Assembly: GCF_007556755.1 (NCBI RefSeq)
Contig: NZ_VJOO01000016.1
Coordinates: 1-64,000, forward strand
Length of the DNA stretch: 64,000 nt
From: Tepidimonas fonticaldi
GTDB lineage: Bacteria > Pseudomonadota > Gammaproteobacteria > Burkholderiales > Burkholderiaceae_C
Reading direction: 5' to 3'
The notes under the pieces are model-generated. The model worked only from the letters and a program-made list of their open reading frames with translations, was not told the origin of the DNA and did not search any database. Both the position numbers and the translations under genes were made by a program. This document shows, piece after piece, positions 8,027-16,290 of this stretch (positions are counted from its first letter, which is position 1; each line of letters begins with the position of its first letter).

Positions 8027-9123
8027 TGATCGTCCTCCTCGGCTTCGTTCGGTGCGGCCGCACCCGCCAGCGGCACCGACAAGATCAGCGTCATGCCCTG
8101 GCCGGGGGCCGTCACCACATCCAGCCAACCGCCGACGGACTGCGCCCGCTCGCGCAGGCCCAGCAGTCCGAACGAACGGTCCTTGCCCAGCTCCTGCGGC
8201 GAAGCGCCCCGGCCGTCGTCGGCAATCTCGATGGTCAGATGGTCCTCCAGGTCGCTCACGTCGATGGTCACGCGCCGCGCCTGCGCATGCTTGAGCACGT
8301 TGGTCAGGGCCTCCTGCACCGTGCGGTAGGCCACCATCTCCTGCCGGGGGGTCAGCGTGCCTTGCACGCGCCCCCGCAGCACCACGTCCAGCCCGGTGCG
8401 CTCGGCAAAGGTGCGGGTCAGCCACTGCAGCGCGGGCATCAACCCCTGATCCAGCACCGCCGGGCGCAGGTTGCGCATGATGCGCTGGCTGGCGCCCAGG
8501 GCGTGTTCAGCCATGCCCAGCGCCGAGCGCACATGGCCCAGGGCCTCCTCGTCCGTCAATCGGCGCGCCAGCCACGCCAGGTCGAGCTTGACCGCCGCCA
8601 ACGCCCCGCCGATGTCGTCGTGGATCTCGCGCGCGATGTCGGCGCGCTCACGGTCGATGCTGGTTTGCAGATGCTCGGTCAGCTCCAGCAGGCGCTGGCG
8701 GGACGCGGCCAGCTCGCGCGCCGCCTCGGCCTGCGCGCGGCGCGTGGCCGACAGCTCCAGCGCGCGCTGCAGCACCCGGGGCAAGCGGGACAGCTGCGCT
8801 TTGTCCACATAGTCGCTCACGCCGCGGACCATGGCATCGGCCACGGCCGCCTCGCCAATCGCCCCGGACACGAGGATGAACGGCAGATCGATCCCGGCCT
8901 CGCGCAGCCAGTCCCAGGCCTCCAACCCGGAAAAGCCACCCAGGTGAAAGTCGGCCAGCACCGCATCGAACGGCGGCTGACCGGGCGCCAGGGCCGCGCG
9001 AAAGGCCTCCAGCGTGTCCACGAGCACGACCTCGGACTCAATCTCGCCGCGGCGCAAGGCGCGCACGAGCAGGCCGTGATCGACGGGGTTGTCCTCCAGA
9101 TGAAGCAGGCGCAGAGCGTTCAC
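8023..9123 (-). CDS. Hybrid histidine kinase, receiver domain at N-terminus
   Basis: The 366-residue protein lacks any signal peptide or membrane helix. Residues 1-125 form a receiver domain (LEDN near residue 10, Asp58 in VLADFHL, Lys108 in YVDKAQ). A coiled region is followed by a HisKA_3-type dimerisation helix with His168 in AREIHDDIGGALAAVKLDLAWL, and a HATPase_c domain with QEALTNVLKHAQ, ADDGRGA and GLLGLRERA. The input is therefore probably phosphorylation by another kinase rather than a ligand. GTG at 9123 was chosen because residues upstream of it do not belong to the receiver fold. Its stop overlaps the start of the response regulator. Confidence 0.9.
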   Translation of the reverse strand: MNALRLLHLEDNPVDHGLLVRALRRGEIESEVVLVDTLEAFRAALAPGQPPFDAVLADFHLGGFSGLEAWDWLREAGIDLPFILVSGAIGEAAVADAMVRGVSDYVDKAQLSRLPRVLQRALELSATRRAQAEAARELAASRQRLLELTEHLQTSIDRERADIAREIHDDIGGALAAVKLDLAWLARRLTDEEALGHVRSALGMAEHALGASQRIMRNLRPAVLDQGLMPALQWLTRTFAERTGLDVVLRGRVQGTLTPRQEMVAYRTVQEALTNVLKHAQARRVTIDVSDLEDHLTIEIADDGRGASPQELGKDRSFGLLGLRERAQSVGGWLDVVTAPGQGMTLILSVPLAGAAAPNEAEEDDQ

Positions 9124-9360
9124 GCAGCGGGGTATCCATGGGTTGGGCGGCGGGCCAGGCGGGAATGGGTATCGCAGCCACCCCGTGATTGTGGGCGAAA
9201 GGCGCCCCATCCAGCATCCACACGGCGCTGGCCAGGCACCGGCATCGTGACGAAAGTCCAACGATTCGCCGAAATCCGATCAAATCCCAGGTCCAGCCCC
9301 CCTGGAGCCGGGGTATATTTACACGACCACATCCCGATGGGACTGCAGCAGGGCCTCAGC

Positions 9361-9885
9361 ATGTCAGATCCGGACACCCCCCAACCTTCCCTGCAGCGCC
9401 GACGCTGGCCGCGGGAAGAGGTCACCGTGATCGAACCCCGACCCGCGCCGCCCGAGGACAGCGACGAGCCCACCGTCCCCGTCCGCCTGAGCGCGGTGGC
9501 AGACCTGCAGGACTCGCTGCTGGTGGCGATGAACGACCTCAAACGCCTGGAAGGCCTGCTCGACCATGCCACGGGCAACCTGCTGGACCGCTTCAACCGG
9601 GCGATCGCCGCCGTAGACGCCCTCGCACCGGAGCCCAGCACGCCGGAAATGCAAGACCTGCGGCAAACCCTCCATCAAGCCGTGCTCGAACTGCAGTTCC
9701 ACGACATGGCCACCCAGTTGCTGGTCCACACCGGCAAAGTCCTGCGCGGCTGCGCCTATATGCTGGCTGAACAGGTGATGGAGCCCGAAGAGGACGAGGT
9801 CGGCATGGTCGTGACGCACCTGCCCCAGAATCCCAACCCGGTCACCCAAAGCGAGATGGACGCCGGCTCCATCGAACTGTTCTGA
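9361..9885 (+). CDS. CheZ-like chemotaxis-linked protein (putative)
   Basis: A 174-residue soluble protein, first gene of the chemotaxis operon, 26 bases before cheY. Residues 1-40 are disordered and charged; residues 43-140 are predicted helical. The helix around residues 108-125 contains FHDMATQ, with Asp115 and Gln119 spaced exactly as the catalytic Asp and Gln of CheZ (FQDLTGQ in E. coli). The C-terminus ends in an acidic/hydrophobic tail, SEMDAGSIELF, resembling the end of CheD encoded downstream. A TATATT hexamer at 9314-9319 may be its -10 box. No close match to full CheZ can be claimed: the long N-terminal helix bundle is shorter. The phosphatase role is inference from motif and position. 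Confidence 0.7.
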   Translation: MSDPDTPQPSLQRRRWPREEVTVIEPRPAPPEDSDEPTVPVRLSAVADLQDSLLVAMNDLKRLEGLLDHATGNLLDRFNRAIAAVDALAPEPSTPEMQDLRQTLHQAVLELQFHDMATQLLVHTGKVLRGCAYMLAEQVMEPEEDEVGMVVTHLPQNPNPVTQSEMDAGSIELF

Positions 9886-9911
9886 ACCCGTCATACCCAC
9901 AAGGTCCGCCC

Positions 9912-10274
9912 ATGCACTCGATCCTGGCCGTTGATGACTCCGCCTCCATGCGCAAGATGGTCTCGTTCACGCTGGTGGGAGCTGGCTTCCAGGTGGTGGA
10001 GGCCGTCGATGGCGTCGATGCCTACGAAAAGGCGCAAAAGCAGCGCTTCGACTTGGTGCTCACCGACCAGAACATGCCGCGGCTGGACGGCATCGGCCTG
10101 ACCCGCAAGCTGCGGGAGCACCCCAGCTACACCGCCACGCCGATCTTGATCTTGACCACCGAATCCAGCGACCAGATGAAGCAGGCGGGCCGCGCCGCCG
10201 GCGCCACGGGTTGGCTGGTCAAGCCGTTCGACCCGAACCGGCTGATCGAGGTCATCCGGAAAGTCATCCGCTGA
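9912..10274 (+). CDS. cheY: Chemotaxis response regulator CheY
   Basis: CheY carries the phosphoryl signal from CheA to the FliM/FliN switch. The protein is a single receiver domain of 120 residues with the acidic pair VDDS at residues 7-10, phosphoacceptor Asp52 in VLTDQNMP, the Thr in ILTTES and the Lys in LVKPFDP. The opening MHSILAVDDSASMRKMV is typical of proteobacterial CheY proteins lying directly before cheA. The partner peptide in FliM is encoded at the start of 3697-4710. Confidence 0.97.
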   Translation: MHSILAVDDSASMRKMVSFTLVGAGFQVVEAVDGVDAYEKAQKQRFDLVLTDQNMPRLDGIGLTRKLREHPSYTATPILILTTESSDQMKQAGRAAGATGWLVKPFDPNRLIEVIRKVIR

Positions 10275-10319
10275 CCCCCCGGGCGCCCCGACGCTTGCGA
10301 GACGACCGAGAGCACCGCC

Positions 10320-12602
10320 ATGGCAGATACCGCGAACGACGGCTTCGACCTGACCCAGTTCTACCAAATTTTCTTCGAAGAAGCGGGCGAGAACCTGGAG
10401 CAGATGGAGCAGCTCCTGCTCAACCTGGACCTGGACACGGTCGATGACGAGACCCTGAACGCGATCTTCCGGTGCGCCCACTCGATCAAGGGGGGGGCGG
10501 CCACCTTCGGTTTCGAGGACGTGGCCGAGCTGACCCACCAGATGGAGTCCCTGCTGGACAAGCTGCGCCGCCACGAGCTGGTGCCCACCCCGCCGATGGT
10601 GGATGTGCTGCTGGAGTCGAGCGACGCCCTCAAGGGCCTGCTGGCGCGGCACCAGGGGCTGGGTGGCGAGCCTCCGGAGACGGCGGGGCTGGTGTCGCGC
10701 ATCCGCGCGCTGGCCAGCGGCCAGGCCGCCACGGCCGCGCCGCCGCCCCCTCCGCCACCACCGCCTGCGGCAGAGCCCACCCCACGCGCCACGGCGGGTG
10801 GGATGCCGGCCCCCTCGCCCGCCGGCGCGCCGCGGCATCTGCAGGCCCGCATCGGCCCGCTGACCCGGCTGGACCAGGCCGACCCCATCAAGGAATTGTT
10901 CCGCGACATCGCGGGCCTGGGCACCATCACCGCCGAGCGCGACGAGGGCAACGTCCGCATCTACGAGATCGACACCACCAGCACCGACGACGAGCTGCTC
11001 GATCTGTTTGCCTTCCACGTCGCCCGCGAGCATGTTGCGCTGATACCGGCGGGCACGGCAGCAACGGCGCCCGCAGCCGAGTCTGCAGCCGCCCCCGCCG
11101 CAGAAAGCACCCTGCCCGAGCACAGCCGCGACGTCATCGAGGAGGGCTACGGCCTGTTCGCCGGGGCCCCAGGCAGCCCTGTAGCGGGCACGCGAACGGA
11201 CGCCAGCGGCACCCCGGTCCCAGCGCCGGACGAGGTGCACGGCTACGGCTTGTTCCCCGGCGCGCCCGGCAATCCGGTGACGCCCTCGGAACACGCCGCC
11301 GCGCTGCAGGCCGAGGCCGCCCTGCACACCGCCGCCCAGTCCACGGGAGCGGCCAGCGCGGCCCCGGCGCTCAGCGCCGATGCGCGGGCGCGCGAAACCG
11401 CCAAGGCCGCGCGCAATGCGGCCAGCGCCCAGTTGGAGACGACGACGCTGCGGGTGTCCGTCAGCAAGATCGACCAGCTGATCAACCAGGTGGGCGAGCT
11501 GGTCATCACCCAGGCCATGCTGGCACAGTACAGCCGGGACCTGGACGCAACGCTGCACCAGCAACTGCTGACCGGCTTGGCCGACCTGGAGCGCAACACG
11601 CGCGACCTGCAGGAATCGGTCATGTCGATCCGCATGATCCCGATGTCGGTCGTGTTCAGCCGCTTCCCGCGCATGCTGCGCGACCTGGCCGGCAAGCTCG
11701 GCAAGAAGGTCGAGCTGGTCACGCACGGCGAGGCGACCGAGCTGGACAAGGGCCTGATCGAAAAGATCACCGATCCGCTGACGCACCTGATCCGCAACAG
11801 CTGTGACCACGGCATCGAGCTGCCGCACGAGCGCGTCGCCAAAGGCAAGCCGGAGGTCGGCACGATCACCCTGTCGGCGGCACACCAGGGCGGCTCGATC
11901 CTGATCGAGGTGCGCGACGACGGCCGCGGCCTGTCGCGTGCCAAGCTGCTGGCAAAGGCGCGCGACAAGGGCATCCCCTGCTCCGACGACATGAGCGATG
12001 CCGAGGTGTGGCAACTGATCTTCGCGCCGGGTTTCTCCACGGCCGAGGTCGTCACCGACGTCTCCGGGCGCGGGGTCGGCATGGACGTGGTCAAGAAAAA
12101 CATCGCCTCGCTGGGCGGATCGGTGGAGATCGACTCGGCCGAAGGCTATGGCATGAGCGTCAAGGTGCGCCTGCCGCTGACGCTGGCGATCATGGACGGC
12201 ATGACGGTGCGCGTCGGCGAAGAGGTCTACATCCTGCCGCTGTCCTCCGTGGTCGAATCCTTCCAGGTCCAGGCCACCGACATCAACACCGTGGCCCAGA
12301 GCGCCCAGCTCGTCAAGGTGCGCGAGGAGTACATGCCGGTCATCGAGCTGGACCGTCTGTTCCAGGTGCCGCGGTCTGCGGCCGACGCGTCGGCCAACAG
12401 CATCATGGTCGTGGTGGAGTCGGACGGCTCGCGCGTGGCGCTGATGGTCGATGAGCTCCTGGGACAGCAGCAGGTGGTGATCAAAAACCTCGAGGCCAAC
12501 TACAAGAAGGTCCCCAACGTCTCGGGCGCCACCATCCTGGGCGATGGCAGCGTGTCGCTGATTCTGGACATTTCCGCCCTGGTGCGGCGCGTGCGCCAGT
12601 AA
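10320..12602 (+). CDS. cheA: Chemotaxis histidine kinase CheA
   Basis: CheA autophosphorylates in response to receptor arrays and passes phosphate to CheY and CheB. Domains in this 760-residue protein: Hpt (P1, about 1-110) with His54 in CAHSIKGGAATFGF; a Pro/Ala linker containing a run of prolines near residue 145; a P2-like response-regulator docking domain (about 181-243); a second linker (about 250-360) with two copies of a GYGLF motif; P3 dimerisation (about 375-440); P4 ATPase with HLIRNSCDHGIELP, DDGRGL and GRGVGMDVV; and P5 CheW-like domain to the end. All catalytic motifs are intact. cheR follows 15 bases later; the usual cheW is not in the window. Confidence 0.97.
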   Translation: MADTANDGFDLTQFYQIFFEEAGENLEQMEQLLLNLDLDTVDDETLNAIFRCAHSIKGGAATFGFEDVAELTHQMESLLDKLRRHELVPTPPMVDVLLESSDALKGLLARHQGLGGEPPETAGLVSRIRALASGQAATAAPPPPPPPPPAAEPTPRATAGGMPAPSPAGAPRHLQARIGPLTRLDQADPIKELFRDIAGLGTITAERDEGNVRIYEIDTTSTDDELLDLFAFHVAREHVALIPAGTAATAPAAESAAAPAAESTLPEHSRDVIEEGYGLFAGAPGSPVAGTRTDASGTPVPAPDEVHGYGLFPGAPGNPVTPSEHAAALQAEAALHTAAQSTGAASAAPALSADARARETAKAARNAASAQLETTTLRVSVSKIDQLINQVGELVITQAMLAQYSRDLDATLHQQLLTGLADLERNTRDLQESVMSIRMIPMSVVFSRFPRMLRDLAGKLGKKVELVTHGEATELDKGLIEKITDPLTHLIRNSCDHGIELPHERVAKGKPEVGTITLSAAHQGGSILIEVRDDGRGLSRAKLLAKARDKGIPCSDDMSDAEVWQLIFAPGFSTAEVVTDVSGRGVGMDVVKKNIASLGGSVEIDSAEGYGMSVKVRLPLTLAIMDGMTVRVGEEVYILPLSSVVESFQVQATDINTVAQSAQLVKVREEYMPVIELDRLFQVPRSAADASANSIMVVVESDGSRVALMVDELLGQQQVVIKNLEANYKKVPNVSGATILGDGSVSLILDISALVRRVRQ
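11145..11279 (+). repeat. Two GYGLF motif copies in the CheA linker
   Basis: Within cheA, residues 276-288 read GYGLFAGAPGSPV (11145-11183) and residues 308-320 read GYGLFPGAPGNPV (11241-11279). Eleven of 13 positions match, with starts 32 codons apart. They lie in an otherwise low-complexity linker between the P2-like and P3 domains, so conservation of this short block stands out and suggests a peptide-binding or docking role. Confidence 0.8.
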
Positions 12603-12617
12603 CCCACGCCCCTTGCG

Positions 12618-13457
12618 ATGATGCGCGACGACACCGCCACCCTGCAATCCCGCGAATTCGCGTGGACGGTGGCGGATTTCGACCGCATCCGGCAGCTCAT
12701 CTACCGGCATGCCGGCATCAGCCTGCACGAGGGCAAGCAGGCCATGGTGTACAGCCGCATCTCGCGCCGCTTGCGGGAGACGGGACACGACAGCTTCCGG
12801 GCCTACCTGGACTGGCTGGAGTCCAGCCGCGATGCCGCCGAGTGGCAGGAATTCGTCAACGCGCTGACCACCAACCTGACTTCGTTTTTTCGGGAGAACC
12901 ACCATTTCGTGGAACTGGCCCGCCTGGTCCGGGAATCGGCGGCCCAGCGCGAATGGAAAATCTGGTGCAGCGCCGCCTCTACGGGGGAGGAGCCCTACTC
13001 CATCGCCATCACGATGGCGGACGTGCTGGGCCTGCAGGGGGCCTTCCGAATCTGGGCCAGCGACATCGACACCCGGGTGCTGCAGACTGCCCAGCGCGGC
13101 GTGTACAAGCTGGAGCAGTTGCGCGCCGTCACCCCCGAGCAGTTGCGCAAGTATTTCTTGCGCGGCAAAGGCGCCAACGAGGGCCTGGCCCGCGTCAAGC
13201 CGGAGCTGCAAAAGCACCTGCAGTTCTTCACGCTCAACCTGGTCGATGAGGCGTGGCCCCTGCGAGAGGAGTTCGACGTGATCTTCTGCCGCAACGTCAT
13301 GATCTATTTCGACCACACGACACAGCGGCAGGTGCTCGCGCGCCTGCACCGGCTGCTGCGCCCCCACGGCACCCTGTTCGTCGGGCATGCCGAGAACTTC
13401 AGCGACGCGCGCGACCTGTTCCGGCTGCGCGGCAAGACCATCTACGAAAAATTATGA
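12618..13457 (+). CDS. cheR: Chemotaxis protein methyltransferase CheR
   Basis: CheR transfers methyl groups from AdoMet to receptor glutamates during adaptation. The 279-residue protein has the all-helical N-terminal domain (about 12-85; FDRIRQLIYRHAGISL, KQAMVYSRISRRLRE) and the Rossmann-like methyltransferase domain with WCSAASTGEEPYSIAI (AdoMet-binding), ASDIDTRVLQTA and FDVIFCRNVMIYFD. Two adjacent ATG codons start the gene. Its stop overlaps the cheD start in ATGA. No C-terminal TPR extension is present, so this is a plain CheR. Confidence 0.96.
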   Translation: MMRDDTATLQSREFAWTVADFDRIRQLIYRHAGISLHEGKQAMVYSRISRRLRETGHDSFRAYLDWLESSRDAAEWQEFVNALTTNLTSFFRENHHFVELARLVRESAAQREWKIWCSAASTGEEPYSIAITMADVLGLQGAFRIWASDIDTRVLQTAQRGVYKLEQLRAVTPEQLRKYFLRGKGANEGLARVKPELQKHLQFFTLNLVDEAWPLREEFDVIFCRNVMIYFDHTTQRQVLARLHRLLRPHGTLFVGHAENFSDARDLFRLRGKTIYEKL

Positions 13458-14089
13458 CGTCCTTGGTGCGCACCCCCACGCATGTGCAGCAGCTCAAGGC
13501 GCACCCGCGCAAACCGGGGGAGGCGTCGTTCTTCTTTTTCGATCAGCACTTCAAGTACGCGGCGGTCAAGGTGCTGCCCGGCGAGTTTTTCGTCAGCGAC
13601 GAGGATTTGCTCATCATGACGGTGCTGGGCTCATGCATCGCGGCCTGCATTTGGGATTCGCGGCTGCGCATCGGCGGCATGAACCACTTCATGCTGCCCG
13701 AGGGTGGGGCCGATACCTCGGGCCGGTATGGCTCCTACGCCATGGAACTGCTGATCAACGAACTGATCAAGCGCGGCTCCACACGCGAGTACATGCAGGC
13801 CAAGGTGTTTGGCGGGGGGGCGGTCATCTCGGGCATGACGAGCATGAATGTGGGCGAGCGCAACACCCAGTTCGTGCTGGACTATCTGGCCACCGAACGC
13901 ATTCCGGTGGTGTCCAAGGACGTGATGGACATCTACCCGCGCAAAGTGGTGTTTTTTCCCGTCACGGGCAAGGCCATGGTAAAACGACTCGCCCATGCGC
14001 ACCCCGAGACCCTGGAGACCCAGGAACGCCAGGGCACGGCGACCCGGCTGGCGCAATCGAATGCCGGTGGAACCGTGGACCTGTTCTGA
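13454..14089 (+). CDS. cheD: Chemoreceptor glutamine deamidase CheD
   Basis: CheD deamidates receptor glutamines to glutamates. The 211-residue protein has the catalytic Cys61 in TVLGSCIAACIWD and His78 in GGMNHFMLP, and the KVFGGGAVISGM stretch typical of the family. An N-terminal extension of about 30 residues precedes the core. The C-terminus ends in GGTVDLF, similar to the tail of the CheZ-like protein (GSIELF), which may reflect a shared binding partner. ATG at 13454 overlaps the cheR stop; cheB follows 15 bases later. Confidence 0.96.
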   Translation: MTSLVRTPTHVQQLKAHPRKPGEASFFFFDQHFKYAAVKVLPGEFFVSDEDLLIMTVLGSCIAACIWDSRLRIGGMNHFMLPEGGADTSGRYGSYAMELLINELIKRGSTREYMQAKVFGGGAVISGMTSMNVGERNTQFVLDYLATERIPVVSKDVMDIYPRKVVFFPVTGKAMVKRLAHAHPETLETQERQGTATRLAQSNAGGTVDLF

Positions 14090-14104
14090 TATTCCGTATT
14101 TGGC

Positions 14105-15220
14105 ATGACCCCCAAGATCAAGGTGGTGGTGGTCGACGACTCGGCGCTGGTGCGCAGTCTGTTGACCCAGATCATCAATCAACAACCGGACATGACCTGC
14201 GTCGGCGCGGCCGCCGACCCGCTGCAAGCGCGCGAAATCATCCGCGAGCGCAACCCGGACGTCATCACGCTGGACGTCGAAATGCCCAAGATGGATGGGC
14301 TGGAGTTCCTCTCGCGCCTGATGCGGCTGCGCCCCACCCCGGTGGTGATGGTCTCGACGCTGACCGAGCAGGGCGCGGAGACGACGCTCAAGGCCCTGGA
14401 GCTGGGCGCGGTCGACTTCGTCGCCAAGCCGCGCATCGGTGTGAGCGCCGGGCTGCAGGAGCTGGCCGACGACATCGTCGACAAAATCCGCATCGCCGCC
14501 AAGGCGCATGTGCGGCGCCTGACCGCTGCCCCCGTCGCCGCCCCGGCCGCCGCGCCATCGAACCCAGCGGCCGCGGCCTCCAGCACCCCAACCGGAGTCG
14601 CCTCGGGCACCGGGCTGCTGCGGCTGTCGACCGAGAAGGTCATCTGCATCGGCGCCTCCACCGGCGGCACCGAGGCGATCAAAGAGATTCTGGTCGAGCT
14701 GCCGTCCGACGCCCCGGCGGTGGTCATCACCCAGCACATGCCGCCGGGCTTTACCGCCAGTTTCGCCGCGCGGCTGGATTCGCTGTGCCGCATCCGGGTG
14801 GCCGAGGCGCGCGATGGCGAGCGCATCCTGCCCGGTCATGCCTACATCGCCCCGGGCGGGCGTCAGTTCTCGATCGCGCGCAGTGGCGCCAACTACATCG
14901 CGGTGGTGGATGACTCACCGCCGGTCAACCGCCACAAACCGTCGGTGGAGGTGCTGTTTCGCTCCTGCGCGCGGGTCCTGGGGCCCAATGCTATTGGGGT
15001 GATGCTGACCGGCATGGGCGGCGACGGCGCCCAGGCGATGAAGGAAATGCGCGACGCCGGGGCTTATAACATCGCCCAAGACGAAGCAAGCTGCATCGTA
15101 TTCGGTATGCCGAAAATGGCCATCCAGGTAGGGGCAGTACACGACGTCCTGCCCTTGAAGCAGATCGCACGGGCCATCATGGAGCGCGTGGCCGCCTCGG
15201 GCGTGCGGCACCGCATCTGA
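14105..15220 (+). CDS. cheB: Chemotaxis methylesterase CheB
   Basis: CheB removes receptor methyl groups and is activated by CheA phosphorylation. The 371-residue protein has an N-terminal receiver domain ([10 protein letters not shown]; phosphoacceptor Asp in [17 protein letters not shown]; Lys in FVAKPRIG), an Ala/Pro linker of about 30 residues, and the C-terminal methylesterase domain with the catalytic Ser in [11 protein letters not shown], His in TQHMPPGFT and Asp in [10 protein letters not shown]. It ends the cheYARDB cluster; no terminator hairpin is visible in the 40 bases before the next, convergent, gene. Confidence 0.97.
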   Translation: MTPKIKVVVVDDSALVRSLLTQIINQQPDMTCVGAAADPLQAREIIRERNPDVITLDVEMPKMDGLEFLSRLMRLRPTPVVMVSTLTEQGAETTLKALELGAVDFVAKPRIGVSAGLQELADDIVDKIRIAAKAHVRRLTAAPVAAPAAAPSNPAAAASSTPTGVASGTGLLRLSTEKVICIGASTGGTEAIKEILVELPSDAPAVVITQHMPPGFTASFAARLDSLCRIRVAEARDGERILPGHAYIAPGGRQFSIARSGANYIAVVDDSPPVNRHKPSVEVLFRSCARVLGPNAIGVMLTGMGGDGAQAMKEMRDAGAYNIAQDEASCIVFGMPKMAIQVGAVHDVLPLKQIARAIMERVAASGVRHRI

Positions 15221-15240
15221 AGACGACGCCCGACCGGCCG

Positions 15241-15274
15241 CGCTCAGGCCAGTTGGCCGCTCAGGCCAGCTGGT
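15241..15274 (+). repeat. 17-base tandem repeat at a gene end
   Basis: Two adjacent 17-base units, both beginning CGCTCAGGCCAG, differ at two positions. The second unit contains the stop codon (minus strand) of the Ala-rich gene 15261-16007; the first lies just past it. A small slippage duplication is the simplest explanation. Confidence 0.7.
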
Positions 15275-16007
15275 CGATTTGCCCGCCCGGCGCCGGTCGG
15301 TTGCCGGTGTCCGCGGCCACGCCATAGTTCTGCGCCGCATCGTTGGGCGGCAGGTTGGCCAGCGGCCGGGTGTTCAGTCGGTTTTGTAACTCCTCCAACC
15401 GTTGCGCGCGCTCTTGCGCGGCCTGGACAGCCTCCTCGCCAATCATCAGGTCCACCGCCGCGCGGCTGGCCTTCCACATGTTGGGCAACAGATCCTTGAT
15501 CTGGACGTCCATCGCCTCTTGAGCGGGGTTTTTGACCTCGGGGAAGTCCTTCTGCCCCGAACGCCCGGCGGCATCGCCGGGTCGCCCTGGGCGTGACTGC
15601 GCCTCGGCACGGCGTTGGGCGTCGGCATTATGGGCCTCCCGCGCCCGTTTGTCCCGCTCGGCCGCCCGGGCCTGGGCCGCCTCCTGGTCGGCCATGGCCT
15701 GCGCATCGGCGGCGCGGGGATCGTCGCGGCCCGCCGCCGGCAGCGGCAGTCCGGAGCGCTCCGGCGCCGCGCCATTCGCAAACCCATCGGCCCGCTGCCC
15801 CTCCTGCGCCGGGGAGACGGGCGCCAACACGGGAGGGGCGGCCAGCGCCTGCGCACGCGCGGCCTCGCCTTGCGGCGCCACGACGGCGCCGGCCGCATTG
15901 TCACGGGCCACGGCATTGCTGGGCCGCGCCGGGGTCACCGGCTGAGCCCGCACGGTCGGCGTCGATTGCGGCGCCGGTGCCACGGCAATCGATGAAATGG
16001 TCAACAT
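15261..16007 (-). CDS. Unidentified Ala/Gln-rich protein near che genes
   Basis: I do not recognise this 248-residue protein. From ATG 16007 it starts MLTISSIAVAPAPQ, then runs through a disordered Ala/Pro/Arg-rich region (about 20-160) with a charged helical stretch around residues 105-150, and ends in a more ordered helical segment (about 175-220: KDLLPNMWKASRAAVDLMIGEEAV and AQERAQRLEELQNRL). No signal peptide or membrane helix is evident. It is convergent with cheB. Composition and the disordered-plus-helical layout recall secreted flagellar accessory or hook-length-like proteins, but this is only a resemblance. An open extension upstream to 16097 is unlikely to be used. Confidence 0.75.
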   Translation of the reverse strand: MLTISSIAVAPAPQSTPTVRAQPVTPARPSNAVARDNAAGAVVAPQGEAARAQALAAPPVLAPVSPAQEGQRADGFANGAAPERSGLPLPAAGRDDPRAADAQAMADQEAAQARAAERDKRAREAHNADAQRRAEAQSRPGRPGDAAGRSGQKDFPEVKNPAQEAMDVQIKDLLPNMWKASRAAVDLMIGEEAVQAAQERAQRLEELQNRLNTRPLANLPPNDAAQNYGVAADTGNRPAPGGQIDQLA

Positions 16008-16125
16008 GGCGCAACCCCCAACTCGTCTGCACGCAAGGGTCACAATCCCTGCGTTCATCCGTGTTATCGACCAACTTGAGCTCGACTTTAGGGGCAAATG
16101 GACCGTTTTTCAAACGATCGCCCCA

Positions 16126-16145
16126 CGCCCCGCCATGACGGGGCG
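16126..16145. other. GC-rich hairpin in divergent intergenic region
   Basis: CGCCCCG and CGGGGCG form a perfect 7-base stem around a 6-base loop, in the 283-base region between the divergent Ala-rich gene and ilvE. No T-run follows, so it is not a typical terminator. The rest of the region shows no clear promoter that I can support. Confidence 0.4.
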
Positions 16146-16290
16146 CGCGTATGGCCCCCGAACCCGGCGGTTCGGCCCGCGCGGCAGGACGCCGCGGGGC
16201 GCAAGCCACGTAAAATGACAATGACTCTGACCCCGGCGCGCCCGCTCCGGCCCAGCCCCAGACAGGCGCCCCCAACCCAAAGGACCCCCG

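Noticed and set aside
9250-9280. Possible sigma-28 promoter (GAAAG ... GCCGAAAT) before the CheZ-like gene
   Set aside because: The spacing is two bases short of the consensus and the -35 part is poor; not enough to claim a FliA promoter.
9891-13388. 1165-codon open frame on the minus strand under the che genes
   Set aside because: Antisense shadow of cheY, cheA and cheR; its apparent protein is His/Gln/Arg-rich and without domain signatures, as expected from codon bias.
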